From assembly GCA_934636245.1 (NCBI GenBank), contig CAKUAI010000007.1:62001-126000 (forward strand): 64,000 nucleotides of DNA. Direction: 5' to 3'. Within the stretch, counting starts at the first letter, position 1; every line of letters begins with the position of its first letter. Origin of the DNA: an uncultured Coriobacteriales bacterium. Its GTDB lineage: Bacteria > Actinomycetota > Coriobacteriia > Coriobacteriales > UMGS124. The notes beneath the pieces were generated by a model. That model was given only the letters and a program-made list of their open reading frames with translations. It searched no databases and had not been told where the DNA came from. Below are positions 9,089-17,435 of this stretch, in pieces. Position numbers and translations under genes: made by a program.

Positions 9089-10603
9089 TTACGCGATTCC
9101 CAGCGCGTGGCGTGCGGCGACGCGACCCGAGTAGACGTTGTTGGCGTTGCAGCCGCCGGCGATGTTCATCGTGTACACGTTCGCCCACAGCATGGCACCC
9201 TCCACGCCCACGACGTAGAGCCCCTCGATTGGCTCACCAGCCTCGCTCAGCGCACGGAAGCGGCGGTCCGTGGCGATGGAACCGATGGAGACCTGCACGT
9301 CGATGGTGATGTGCACGGCATAGAAGGGGGCCTGGCGCACCGGCATGAGGAGCTCGGAGGGCTTGCCGTAGTCCTCGTCCACCCCCTCGTCGCAGTAGCC
9401 GTTGTAACGCTCGACGGTCGCGCTCAGGGCCGCGGCGTCCACGCCCATGAGCCCGGCGAGCTCCTCCAGGGTGTCTGCCTGGCGAATCTCGCCATTGTCG
9501 AGACCCTGCTGGAGCTGAGAGAGCGCCTCGGCGTCGCCGCCCGTGTAGACATCCATGGAAGCCTGGTCGAACACGACGTTCGTGTCGCCGTTGCCGCGCG
9601 TGGGCAGGGTCATCAGCATCACGTTGCCGCCGGCAAAGTCCTCGTTGGTGAAGCGCTCGCCGTTGCCGTCGATCCACAAAGCGAAGGGCGATGCGACGCC
9701 GATGAGGAAGCTGAACTTGCCGTTGTTGAAGAAGTCAGGCAGGCCCTTCACGCTCATGGCCGACAGATAGGCGGTACGGTCGACCGTGCTGCGGGCGCCG
9801 ACGGCGACGGCCATGTTGTGACCCGTCGCGTCGTGCCCCGCCATGCCCACATAGTTGCAGTTATCGACGTTAAACCCGTTGGCGACAATCATGTCGAAGT
9901 CCTCGGCGAAGCCGCCCGTCGCCACGATCACGCCCTTGGCAGCGTTCACCTGCACGCGCTTGCCCTCTGCATCCGTTGCACGAACGCCGCGAACGGCGCC
10001 GCTCTCGTCGACGACCAATTCGTCGGCCAGGCACTCGTACATGAAGGTCGCGCCCGCATCGGCCGCGGCCTTCTCCATGGCGGGAACGTAGCCCACGCCG
10101 CCGGCGTCGCCCTCAAAGCGATGGAACAGCCTGGCAGTACCGGTGTCGGAGTCAACGCCCTGGAAGGTCACGCCGTGCTCAAGCAGCCAGTCAATGTTCA
10201 CGCCCGTCGCGTGCACGAGGTCCACATAGGCTGGGCCGCTTGCGCGCTGCTGGCTCGCCGCGAGCTCGGCGCGAATCATCTCGCCGGCGGAAATCTCGAT
10301 GCCCTCCTCCTTCTGCATCGACGAGCCCACGGCAAAGATGCCCTCGACGCCCGCCTCGCCGCCGCCCGCGAAGGACATGCGCTCGAACACGACGACGTTC
10401 GCACCAGCCTCGGCCGCCTCGACTGCAGCAGCCAAGCCCGAGCCGCCTGCGCCTACGATGACAAGGTCGCACTCAATGGTCGAGTCCACGGGGGCCTCCT
10501 GGGCCCCGTCGGCAAGTGCCTGTCCGGTTGCGCCGACGCCTGCGCCCAGCATGCACGCCGCCGCGCCGGTACCTGCCACAAATCCCCTTCTGGTGAATTC
10601 CAT
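9089..10603 (-). CDS. Tat-exported FAD flavoprotein reductase
   Basis: This 504-residue protein has a Tat signal at the extreme N terminus (FTRRGFVAG, residues 3-11), the FAD motif GAGGSG (51-56), ATGGFAED in the middle and a C-terminal FAD segment IEGLYVVGVEGAMLWANVY. The ATG at 10603 has AAAGGGGA upstream. The frame stays open further 5' but those codons overlap the promoter of the divergent TetR gene. The catalytic-arginine neighbourhood of fumarate reductase is replaced (RFTNEDFAGGN), so fumarate is unlikely as substrate. It is the closest intact relative of the truncated gene at 7097. It is probably controlled by the TetR at 10823. Confidence 0.88.
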   Translation of the reverse strand: MEFTRRGFVAGTGAAACMLGAGVGATGQALADGAQEAPVDSTIECDLVIVGAGGSGLAAAVEAAEAGANVVVFERMSFAGGGEAGVEGIFAVGSSMQKEEGIEISAGEMIRAELAASQQRASGPAYVDLVHATGVNIDWLLEHGVTFQGVDSDTGTARLFHRFEGDAGGVGYVPAMEKAAADAGATFMYECLADELVVDESGAVRGVRATDAEGKRVQVNAAKGVIVATGGFAEDFDMIVANGFNVDNCNYVGMAGHDATGHNMAVAVGARSTVDRTAYLSAMSVKGLPDFFNNGKFSFLIGVASPFALWIDGNGERFTNEDFAGGNVMLMTLPTRGNGDTNVVFDQASMDVYTGGDAEALSQLQQGLDNGEIRQADTLEELAGLMGVDAAALSATVERYNGYCDEGVDEDYGKPSELLMPVRQAPFYAVHITIDVQVSIGSIATDRRFRALSEAGEPIEGLYVVGVEGAMLWANVYTMNIAGGCNANNVYSGRVAARHALGIA

Positions 10604-10713
10604 GTCAAAATCCCCTTTCGTCTCGGCTGCCTGGTCTGCAACCCATCGTCGACATAGGCTACGAAGAAGAGCCGCGCAGGCCAAGAAGCGGCAGGCCCGC
10701 CAGTCCCAGCCCA

Positions 10714-10744
10714 TGGGACAACGTTGGCTTTTGTCCCATATAAT
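10714..10744 (+). promoter_or_regulatory. Promoter with TetR-type operator dyad
   Basis: TGGGACAA (10714-10721) and its perfect complement TTGTCCCA (10731-10738) are 9 bases apart. The second arm abuts a perfect TATAAT at 10739-10744. The dyad occupies the -35 to -10 space of the promoter reading into the TetR gene, so repressor binding should block it. Confidence 0.6.
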
Positions 10745-10822
10745 GGAGCGGGGATACGAGGCGTCCCGGTGCCGCCTGGCTTTTGGGCGCACTGGTCGGA
10801 CCGCCATGGGGAAGGGAATTGG

Positions 10823-11437
10823 ATGGGCAACGCAACACCTGAGTGCTTCGTCAACCTCGCTCAAAGGAAGACAGTGCTCGCCGCGCTTCTCGAGATACTT
10901 GACGAGAAGCCCCTCAGCGACGTGAAAACCGACGAGCTATGCGCCCGCTGCGGCATCTCCCGGACGTCGTTCTACCGGTTTTTCTCCGGCGTGAGGGACA
11001 TCGCGCGCTGGTACCAGAGCTACGGGGCGGAGCTCGGCATGCACAGGATCGGTCTGACGCTGGATTGCGTCAGCGGGCACCGCGTGTCGCTGGAGCTGAT
11101 CGCACGAGCCTATCCCATGTACCGGGACTTCGTCCATTTTTGGAACCACGACTACTCATTGGCCGCCGTGCGCGGACAGTGCGATGCGATGCGCGACGTG
11201 CTCGTCAGGCGGGGCATCGAGGTCGACCCCGTGCGAACCTACGAGCTCGAAGGGGTCTCGTTTAGCTGCCATGAGACGGTGTCCTCATGGATCAACCGCG
11301 GGATGGACGTACCGGCCGGACGCCTGGCGGAGGTACTTGCCTCGTTTTACCCGCCTGAGCTCAGGAAAATCTTGGACGACCCACTGGACCCATCGGGCGC
11401 CATTGACGTAGCCATGGAACTGCTCGCAGGGGCGTAG
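10823..11437 (+). CDS. TetR-family transcriptional regulator
   Basis: This 204-residue protein has an N-terminal TetR HTH (about 10-55) with KTDELCARCGISRTSFYRFF, the usual helix-turn-helix followed by the Tyr/Phe residues of this family. The C-terminal helical ligand and dimer region has no recognised subfamily. ATG 10823 follows GAAGGGAA; earlier in-frame codons overlap the promoter. It is divergent from the flavoprotein at 9089-10603 and probably represses it and itself through the dyad at 10714. Its last codons and terminator reappear after the LuxR gene at 17436 (18937-19002). Confidence 0.8.
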   Translation: MGNATPECFVNLAQRKTVLAALLEILDEKPLSDVKTDELCARCGISRTSFYRFFSGVRDIARWYQSYGAELGMHRIGLTLDCVSGHRVSLELIARAYPMYRDFVHFWNHDYSLAAVRGQCDAMRDVLVRRGIEVDPVRTYELEGVSFSCHETVSSWINRGMDVPAGRLAEVLASFYPPELRKILDDPLDPSGAIDVAMELLAGA

Positions 11438-11461
11438 CCATCGGTCGGCCTACCGATGGCT
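11436..11461 (+). terminator. Intrinsic terminator of TetR gene
   Basis: A perfect 10-bp stem AGCCATCGGT / ACCGATGGCT with loop CGGCCT begins inside the TetR stop codon. No long T-run follows. A near-identical hairpin is at 18977-19002. Confidence 0.6.
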
Positions 11462-11512
11462 ACGGGCGCCGACGCAAGCCGGGACAGACCGGGCGGGGCC
11501 GGCCCCTAAAAA

Positions 11513-11628
11513 TGGTCCGTTCTGCACGTTCGTCAACCAATCGTGCTGAATGGACCAAATCAGGCTCGAAAATCAGCCCGAAATGGTCCATTCAGCACGC
11601 ATGGCCCGCCATCGTGCTCAATGGACCA
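11513..11628. repeat. Two palindromic repeat pairs with 71-base period
   Basis: TGGTCCATTCAGCACG and its complement occur four times, with few mismatches: forward at 11513 and 11584, inverted at 11542 and 11613. Each pair spans 44-45 bases and the second is displaced exactly 71 bases from the first. The arrangement resembles REP/BIME extragenic palindromes. Confidence 0.75.
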
Positions 11629-11667
11629 GAAAGCAAGTCAGACCTCCCGGGATTCGGCGACGATTTC

Positions 11668-11810
11668 TTGGACGAACACCTTGTGGCCTCGCGCAGAAGC
11701 CAGACGCGTGGGAGAGATGGACGAGCAGGGGCCGCCCGTTTGGACGAACGCCTCGCAGCCTCGCGCAGAGGCCAGGCACGTGTGAGAGAGATATAGACGA
11801 GTGGGGGCCG
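11668..11810. repeat. Two tandem direct repeats of 71 bases
   Basis: A unit starting TTGGACGAAC and ending GGGGCCG occurs at 11668 and again at 11739, imperfectly conserved (shared CCTCGCGCAGA, GCCAG and GACGAG blocks). The 71-base period equals that of the adjacent palindromes. No gene is supported in 11464-12006. Confidence 0.65.
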
Positions 11811-12006
11811 AGTAGCAAGACGCCAGCGGCCAACGCCAGAATGGCGGCGACCAAGGCAGGCGCAGACTCGCCGAATCGCCCAAACAACCAGGCCTCTTTT
11901 CCAGGGCACAGGTGCGGACGCTTGCCAAAACCCGCCTGGGCACCGTGCCCATGCAGACGCTAGCTAGCCGAGGGACGTTTCTCCCCCAGCAAATAGCCCC
12001 AAAGAT

Positions 12007-13431
12007 TTACCGCCCGCCATGCACCAGTGCCATCAAGTCTTTACGGCTATGGCAATCCGTTTTCTGATAGATATGCTGCACGTGCGCCTTGACCGTTCCC
12101 TCCGCCAGGGAGAGCTTGATGGCTATGGAACCCGACGTGGCGCCCTCGGCGAGTAGCCCAAGCACTTCGACCTCCCTTTTTGAGAGTCCAAACGTAGAGC
12201 CGACCTCGCAAATGCGGCTGTCAGGCGTCTCGCCCATATAGGGGGCGGCGACGTTCTTTGGGAAAATACCCCAGTTCGCGTTCCCACCATGCTCGCTGAT
12301 CAGCATAAAGCTCACTACGGCGATGCAGACGATGAGTACCACGGAAGTGCACGCCGCTTCGCCCAAACCGCCCGTTGTCCTCACGAACAGCCATCCCAGC
12401 AACAGTCCGGCGTACCGAAAGGCCCTGACGATGCAGAAGAGCCAAAGAGGCTGTATCTTGAGCCGGCTGGACAACTCGGCAACCATGAGGAACTCTGTCA
12501 AAACAGCAGTTGAGAAGCTTATCTCGAGGCAAGCTTTGGCAAATTGGCCAGAAGACGCCCCAAAAGCAGCAGGGAGCAGAATGGCCGCCATCATGGTCGG
12601 ACAGGCAATGAGATAAAACGAGCCGAAGTTGAAGCGTCCGGAAAGGTACAAACTGCAGGCAAGAAAAACAATGGGTGGCACAGCAGCGCACGCAGTCGCC
12701 GGATAAGCAAGGAAAGCCGTTCCCGAGGCAGGGCAGGAGACCGCATATGCGAAGGCATAGACCAACATGAAGGCGGCAGGTTTCCAGGGAAACGGCCGTG
12801 ACCCGTCCGTCTCAGCCTGCCTCATGGCACCATCGGGCAAATTGACGCTATGCCGGAGGCAGAGATAAGACACGAGGGGAGACAGAGCGAGGGCGCCCGC
12901 AAGATAGGCTTCGTTGAAGCCTGCATACATAAAGATGATTCCTTCGCTGAGAACCCTCGCAAGGCAGAACAGCATCACCGCCCTCAGAGGGCCATATCTT
13001 ACGTACAAGCAGGCCCATGCAGTCGACATGACAAAGAAGCCTGCTCCGCCAACGGCGGCCCCCACGTAGCCGAGCATCCCGCCGGACGAAACGGGAGCAA
13101 ACACCGACAGCAGGGGGATCAGGCCCATGGTGAGGGATGCCACAAGCAGAAGCCTGTCATGCCGAAACAGCTCACCAATTTTGGGGGCTACACTCGCCAG
13201 GACAAGGGCCGCCGCAAGACACGCGAAATCATAGAAAGGCCTGCATGTCAAAAATGATGCACCCGAATCGAGGGCATCCATCGATGCAACCGCCCACTGA
13301 GACCATGCCCGGCAGAAAGCGAGGCCGAGCAGAGGCAGCGGCGTATCGGCAAGCAGCCTACGAAGCGGATTCGAGGCGTTTTCCTGCAGCGACGACAACG
13401 GCACCTCCAACTTGCGGGACAGCACTTGCAT
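12007..13431 (-). CDS. Membrane-anchored LuxR-family transcriptional regulator
   Basis: This is a 474-residue protein with roughly ten to twelve hydrophobic segments (30-395) and a LuxR HTH at about 408-472 (GLSKREVEVLGLLAEGATSG, then LAEGTVKAHVQHIYQKTDCHSRKDLMALV). It is divergent from the flavoprotein at 13608. The 176-base gap contains the GGTTAT dyad and repeated CGGGTTAT sites. It is probably the dedicated switch for that reductase. Confidence 0.86.
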   Translation of the reverse strand: MQVLSRKLEVPLSSLQENASNPLRRLLADTPLPLLGLAFCRAWSQWAVASMDALDSGASFLTCRPFYDFACLAAALVLASVAPKIGELFRHDRLLLVASLTMGLIPLLSVFAPVSSGGMLGYVGAAVGGAGFFVMSTAWACLYVRYGPLRAVMLFCLARVLSEGIIFMYAGFNEAYLAGALALSPLVSYLCLRHSVNLPDGAMRQAETDGSRPFPWKPAAFMLVYAFAYAVSCPASGTAFLAYPATACAAVPPIVFLACSLYLSGRFNFGSFYLIACPTMMAAILLPAAFGASSGQFAKACLEISFSTAVLTEFLMVAELSSRLKIQPLWLFCIVRAFRYAGLLLGWLFVRTTGGLGEAACTSVVLIVCIAVVSFMLISEHGGNANWGIFPKNVAAPYMGETPDSRICEVGSTFGLSKREVEVLGLLAEGATSGSIAIKLSLAEGTVKAHVQHIYQKTDCHSRKDLMALVHGGR

Positions 13432-13464
13432 GCCCGCTTTTCACATATACATGCGCACGAAAGG

Positions 13465-13536
13465 CGGGTTATAGCCGGCGGTTATCCGGAATAACCCGTT
13501 GATTATAAACGTCAGATTGCTTAACCGTCGGGTTAT
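13465..13536. promoter_or_regulatory. Candidate operator sites between LuxR and flavoprotein
   Basis: CGGGTTAT occurs at 13465 and 13529. Between them a dyad GGTTAT-CCGGA-ATAACC lies at 13480-13496. All share a GGTTAT half-site, suggesting several binding sites for one regulator. Confidence 0.5.
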
Positions 13537-13607
13537 TTTGCTAAATGGGCCTCGAACGGGCAGCGCAACAGGAACCGCCCGTACCCAAGCAGAAAGGATT
13601 GCAGATC

Positions 13608-15212
13608 ATGTCAGTCTCCAGCATCACGCGCAGGGACCTCGTCAAAGCAGGCGGATTTGTAGCAGCAGGAACCGTCGGCGCCACGGCATTCGGAGCATCG
13701 AGCGCCCAGGCCATGGTCAACTCGACCATCCATGAGCTCCCCAGCTTTTTCTATGCCCCCGACCCCGTAGCTGATTCGGACATCGTCGCCACCCATGAGT
13801 ACGACATCGTCGTCGTAGGCGCCGGCCAGGCCGGCAACGGCGCGGCAGTCTCCGCACTTAAGAACGGCGCGAGCGTCTGCGTTGTGGAGAAGATGCCGCA
13901 GGCTAACACCCAGGGTCTCGAGGGAGCTGCCGTCGACCTGGCAAACAGCGATGACGCGGCAGTGAAGTACCTGGTTAGCCGCCACATTGAGCAAAACGAC
14001 TTCCGCCCCGTACGTGAGGTCGTCGACACGTGGGCGTACCGTTCCGCCGAGGCCTTCGAGTGCCTGAGGGAAGCCACCAGCGACGGCGAGAACCCCCTTG
14101 TCTATGATGACGGCATGGCCTGGGACCTGGAGTACCCGGGAACCGACATGAAGGCCCATGTGATTTACCTGATCCCCAGCAGCGGGAACTACATCGCGGC
14201 CGGCCCCGCAGTTGCCGATGCAATTGCGGCAAAGGGCGCAGACTATTACTACGAGATGCCTGCCAGCCAGCTGGTGAAGGATGCCGACGGCCGGGTGACC
14301 GGTGTTGTGTGCACCAATGCGGACGGAAAGTACGAGCTGTTCACCGCGAACAAGGGCGTCATCCTGGCCGCCGGCGACTATCAGAACGATCCCGAGATGG
14401 TTGGCTACTTCCTCCCCGACGTCATGAACGGCCTGTGCCGACAGATCGGCAAGACGGGCGACGGCATCAAGATGGCCATGTGGGCCGGCGGCGTGATTGA
14501 GCCCGTCGGGCACACCAAGATGTGCCACGGCTACGGAAACGGCCCGCTGGGCGACGAGCCGTTCCTGCGCGTCAACATGAAGGGCGAGCGCTTCAGCAAC
14601 GAGGACATGGACCTGTGGCTTGTCCAGACCCTGTTCCGCCTGGACGAGACCACCGACGGGTACTGCCAGATCTTTGACAGCAACTACGAGGAGCAGATCA
14701 AGTCCTGGGACGGCGGCTCGACTAACGGCGGCTGGGCCGAGTATGACACCGCGTCCATGAACGCCTATGTCGTGGACGACCCCGAGTACGCCGGGCGCGG
14801 CAAGGTGTACCGGGCCGACAGCATTGAGGAGCTCGCCGAGCTTCTGGGCATCTCTGACGCTGCGGCGCTTGCCTCGACCGTCCAGCGTTACAACGAGCTG
14901 GTTGCTGCAGGCGCGGACACCGACTTCGGCAAGCCCGTCAAGTACCTCCAGCCCATCGACACGCCTCCGTTCTACGGCATCTACCGCACCCAGAACCTGA
15001 CGGCCATTACCTCGGGCATCATGACCGACGGTGCGCAGCACGTCCTCGACGCAAACGCGCAGCCCATCCCCGGCCTCTATGCGGCTGGCAACAACGCGGG
15101 CGGGTTCTACGGGGCCGTCGACTACCCCCTGTACGACGTGGAGGGCATCTCCATCGGCAGGTCGATCACGGGTGGCTACGTCGCCGCAGAGAACATCTGC
15201 GCAGGCATTTAA
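13608..15212 (+). CDS. Tat-exported FAD flavoprotein reductase
   Basis: This 534-residue protein has a Tat signal (ITRRDLVKAGG, 6-16), the FAD motif GAGQAG (71-76), LAAGDYQNDPEM in the middle and a C-terminal FAD segment IPGLYAAGNNAGGFYGAVDY. AGAAAGGA lies 9 bases before ATG 13608. Upstream in-frame codons overlap the promoter region. It groups with the partial gene at 1-832. The fumarate-reductase proton-donor Arg region reads RFSNEDMDLWLVQ here, without Arg, so another acceptor is likely. It is probably controlled by the divergent LuxR at 12007. Confidence 0.9.
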   Translation: MSVSSITRRDLVKAGGFVAAGTVGATAFGASSAQAMVNSTIHELPSFFYAPDPVADSDIVATHEYDIVVVGAGQAGNGAAVSALKNGASVCVVEKMPQANTQGLEGAAVDLANSDDAAVKYLVSRHIEQNDFRPVREVVDTWAYRSAEAFECLREATSDGENPLVYDDGMAWDLEYPGTDMKAHVIYLIPSSGNYIAAGPAVADAIAAKGADYYYEMPASQLVKDADGRVTGVVCTNADGKYELFTANKGVILAAGDYQNDPEMVGYFLPDVMNGLCRQIGKTGDGIKMAMWAGGVIEPVGHTKMCHGYGNGPLGDEPFLRVNMKGERFSNEDMDLWLVQTLFRLDETTDGYCQIFDSNYEEQIKSWDGGSTNGGWAEYDTASMNAYVVDDPEYAGRGKVYRADSIEELAELLGISDAAALASTVQRYNELVAAGADTDFGKPVKYLQPIDTPPFYGIYRTQNLTAITSGIMTDGAQHVLDANAQPIPGLYAAGNNAGGFYGAVDYPLYDVEGISIGRSITGGYVAAENICAGI

Positions 15213-15279
15213 GGCAATCCTGCAAGACCGCTCAAAGCGCGCCTGAACCTCAGGCAACTCAAGCAAAACCCTGCAACAA

Positions 15280-15317
15280 GGGGCTGGGCCCGGAACTCCG
15301 CCGGGAACAGCCCCTTT
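15280..15317 (+). terminator. Intrinsic terminator of flavoprotein 13608
   Basis: GGGGCTG-GG-CCCGG, loop AACTCCG, CCGGG-AA-CAGCCCC followed by TTT. Confidence 0.7.
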
Positions 15318-15349
15318 CGCTTTATCAGTCCGGTGTTCCAGCAGATAAT

Positions 15350-15500
15350 GCAACCCAGCAGGCCATCTCTGCGGTGCATGCCGAGCTTGGCGTACACATG
15401 GGCGATGTGGGCTTTGGCCGTGCCGTCGGAGACGTTGAGAGCTTCCGGATATACGCGCGGGTGTAGCCCGGCAAGCATGACCACCACTTCGCGCTCGCAC
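15350..15500 (-). pseudogene. Remnant of a LuxR HTH domain
   Basis: The minus strand reads CEREVVVMLAG and then, after a frameshift, the HTH with VSDGTAKAHIAHVYAKLGM. At DNA level it follows the 3' end of the LuxR gene at 3320 closely over about 150 bases. The membrane domain is absent, and the scrap lies between the terminators of two convergent flavoprotein genes. Confidence 0.8.
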
Positions 15501-15503
15501 AAA

Positions 15504-15540
15504 GAGGGGGCCGACTCGCACGCAGCGGGCTGGCCCCCTC
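15504..15540 (-). terminator. Intrinsic terminator of flavoprotein 15579
   Basis: A 9-bp perfect stem GAGGGGGCC / GGCCCCCTC with a 19-base loop. Sequence and loop resemble the hairpin at 6985-7021. Confidence 0.6.
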
Positions 15541-15578
15541 ATCTTCATGTATGGCAGCCGCAAGCGGCACGCGAGGCT

Positions 15579-17189
15579 TTAGGCCTCGGCGATCTCCTTG
15601 GCGGCCGTCTCGCCGGCAAGCCAGCCGGAGGACAGGCAGAAGCCGTGGGCCGATCCGCCCAGGGCGTAGGGCACGCTCCACAGGTCGGCGTCCGTGCCAG
15701 CGACGAACAGGTTGGGCACGATGTCGTTGTTGACGTCCAGGGCGTGGCAGCCGGCGTCGCACTTGATGCCGCCCATGGTCAGGTAGCCGGAGGGGTTGTA
15801 CTCGATGAGGTAGTAGGGCTCCTGCGTCAGCGGGATGAGGTACTCAGGCGTCTTGAAGAACTGGTCGTCAAGGCCGGCCTCGCAGTACTCGTTGTACTGG
15901 GCGACGCTGGCCTCGAGGTTCTCCAGACCGAAGGCCTCGGCGACCTCGGCGAGAGTGCCCTTGGCGGCCCAGCCCTCCTCGACAGCGGCGTCCACGTCAT
16001 CCTCAATCGCGGTGAGCTCCAGGTCAACGAGGTTGTTTGCCACGTTGGTGGGCTCAGAGGTGTCCACAAAGTTGCCGTAGGGCTCGCTCTTGATGCGATC
16101 GATGAACGCCTGGTCGGCGAGGATGTAGTAGGTGCTGTTGCGCAGGAGCGGCTCGGCAGAGTACATGACATGGCCGTTCATGATGCCCTCGTCGAGGAAG
16201 CGGTTGCCGTGCTTGTCGAATGCAGGCAGGCCGAGAATCTGCAGGCGCAACGCGGAGTTGCACTCAGCCTGCGGACCACGAGCGGTCTGAGGGACGGCCT
16301 TGAGGTTGGAGCCGCCGAACTCGTTGACGGAGGTGGAGAAGTTCTTGCCCATCTGAGCGCCCAGCGAGAGGGCGATGTTGGTGCCGTCGCCCTTGTCGGC
16401 CGGCATGCCGCACGAAACAATGTCCGCGCCGGCGTAGTACTGCTTGACCATCTCGGTGTTGCTGATGAAGCCGCCGCAGCAGAGGATGACGCGCTTGGCA
16501 TGGATGTCGAGGTCGCCGTCGGCCGTGGTGCAATGGATGCCGGCGAGCGTGCCGTCATCGGCCAGAATGGCGCTCTCGGCCGTGGTGCCGTAGCGATAGT
16601 CCACGCCGGCCTCGTCCCACATGGCCTCCCACAGGGCGCCGCGCTCGGCGCCGCGGACCGTGTAGATGCAGCCGCACTTGTTCTTGAAGGGAGCGTCGGC
16701 GTCAACAGTGGTGTTGGCGAACATGAACGGGAAGCCTGCAGCCACCATCTCGTCGACAACAATGCCGCTGCGGCGAATCATCTCGCGCAGAAGCAGGCCG
16801 TTCTCCTGATAATGCGTCAGCGGGTAGAGATACTCGAACGCGTCCTGCTCCGTGACGGGCACATCGGGGTTGGCCTCGTTCTGGGCCTTGGAGCCAAACA
16901 TTGCAGGAGCGGTGCAGTGGCTCGTGCCGCCGGCGCCGGTGATGTCGTCGGCCGTCTCAATGGCGATGACCTTCGCGCCGCCACGTGCGGCAGCCACGGC
17001 CGCAGTGGCACCCGAAGCGCCCAGGCCGCATACGAGGACGTCGCACTCAAGCGTGTCGCCCGAAGTCGCGCCGTCCGTCTTTGCCTCGTCAGCGTTGGCG
17101 GTTGCCGTGCCGAGTGCGATGCCCGTAGCCGCAGTGGCGGCAGCGGTGGCAACAAAGGAGCGGCGGCTCATAGATGTGGAGATAGCCAT
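15579..17189 (-). CDS. Tat-exported FAD flavoprotein reductase
   Basis: This 536-residue protein has a Tat signal (SRRSFVATAAA, 8-18), the FAD motif GLGASG (55-60), CCGGFISNTEM in the middle and the C-terminal segment VPNLFVAGTDADLWSVPYALGG. AGAAGGGA precedes ATG 17189. The catalytic-region equivalent is RFLDEGIMNGHV, again without the usual Arg. It is divergent from the LuxR at 17436 and probably controlled by it. The electron donor is not encoded nearby. Confidence 0.9.
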   Translation of the reverse strand: MAISTSMSRRSFVATAAATAATGIALGTATANADEAKTDGATSGDTLECDVLVCGLGASGATAAVAAARGGAKVIAIETADDITGAGGTSHCTAPAMFGSKAQNEANPDVPVTEQDAFEYLYPLTHYQENGLLLREMIRRSGIVVDEMVAAGFPFMFANTTVDADAPFKNKCGCIYTVRGAERGALWEAMWDEAGVDYRYGTTAESAILADDGTLAGIHCTTADGDLDIHAKRVILCCGGFISNTEMVKQYYAGADIVSCGMPADKGDGTNIALSLGAQMGKNFSTSVNEFGGSNLKAVPQTARGPQAECNSALRLQILGLPAFDKHGNRFLDEGIMNGHVMYSAEPLLRNSTYYILADQAFIDRIKSEPYGNFVDTSEPTNVANNLVDLELTAIEDDVDAAVEEGWAAKGTLAEVAEAFGLENLEASVAQYNEYCEAGLDDQFFKTPEYLIPLTQEPYYLIEYNPSGYLTMGGIKCDAGCHALDVNNDIVPNLFVAGTDADLWSVPYALGGSAHGFCLSSGWLAGETAAKEIAEA

Positions 17190-17311
17190 GTCTGAATCCC
17201 TTCTGTTCGATCTTTCGCTGGTCAATATCACGTTGTCCGTATCAGTTGCTTGTTTGCACGGCCTTCGCGACAGGGCAAGTAAAGCATCGCGCCGAGCGGC
17301 TTTTAGACACC

Positions 17312-17343
17312 ATGCGGGTGGGGGCACTACCCCCAATGCGGGT
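17312..17343. promoter_or_regulatory. Candidate LuxR operator
   Basis: Direct repeats ATGCGGGT at 17312 and 17336, 24 bases apart, flank and overlap the dyad TGGGGG-CACTA-CCCCCA (17319-17335). It lies in the gap between the divergent flavoprotein and LuxR genes. Confidence 0.5.
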
Positions 17344-17435
17344 AATAGACAATGAAAGACCAGCTACATGCCACTATTGTAATTTGTCGTTCATGCTACA
17401 ATCCATCGGGCGTGGCATGGGGCAAGGGAGGGCGC

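Noticed and set aside
8780..10657. Long plus-strand open frames opposite flavoprotein genes (also 24400-26055, 15333-17195, 31144-33153)
   Set aside because: They are antisense to genes with clear domains and Tat signals. Codon bias in GC-rich DNA leaves the opposite strand open, and the products have no family pattern.
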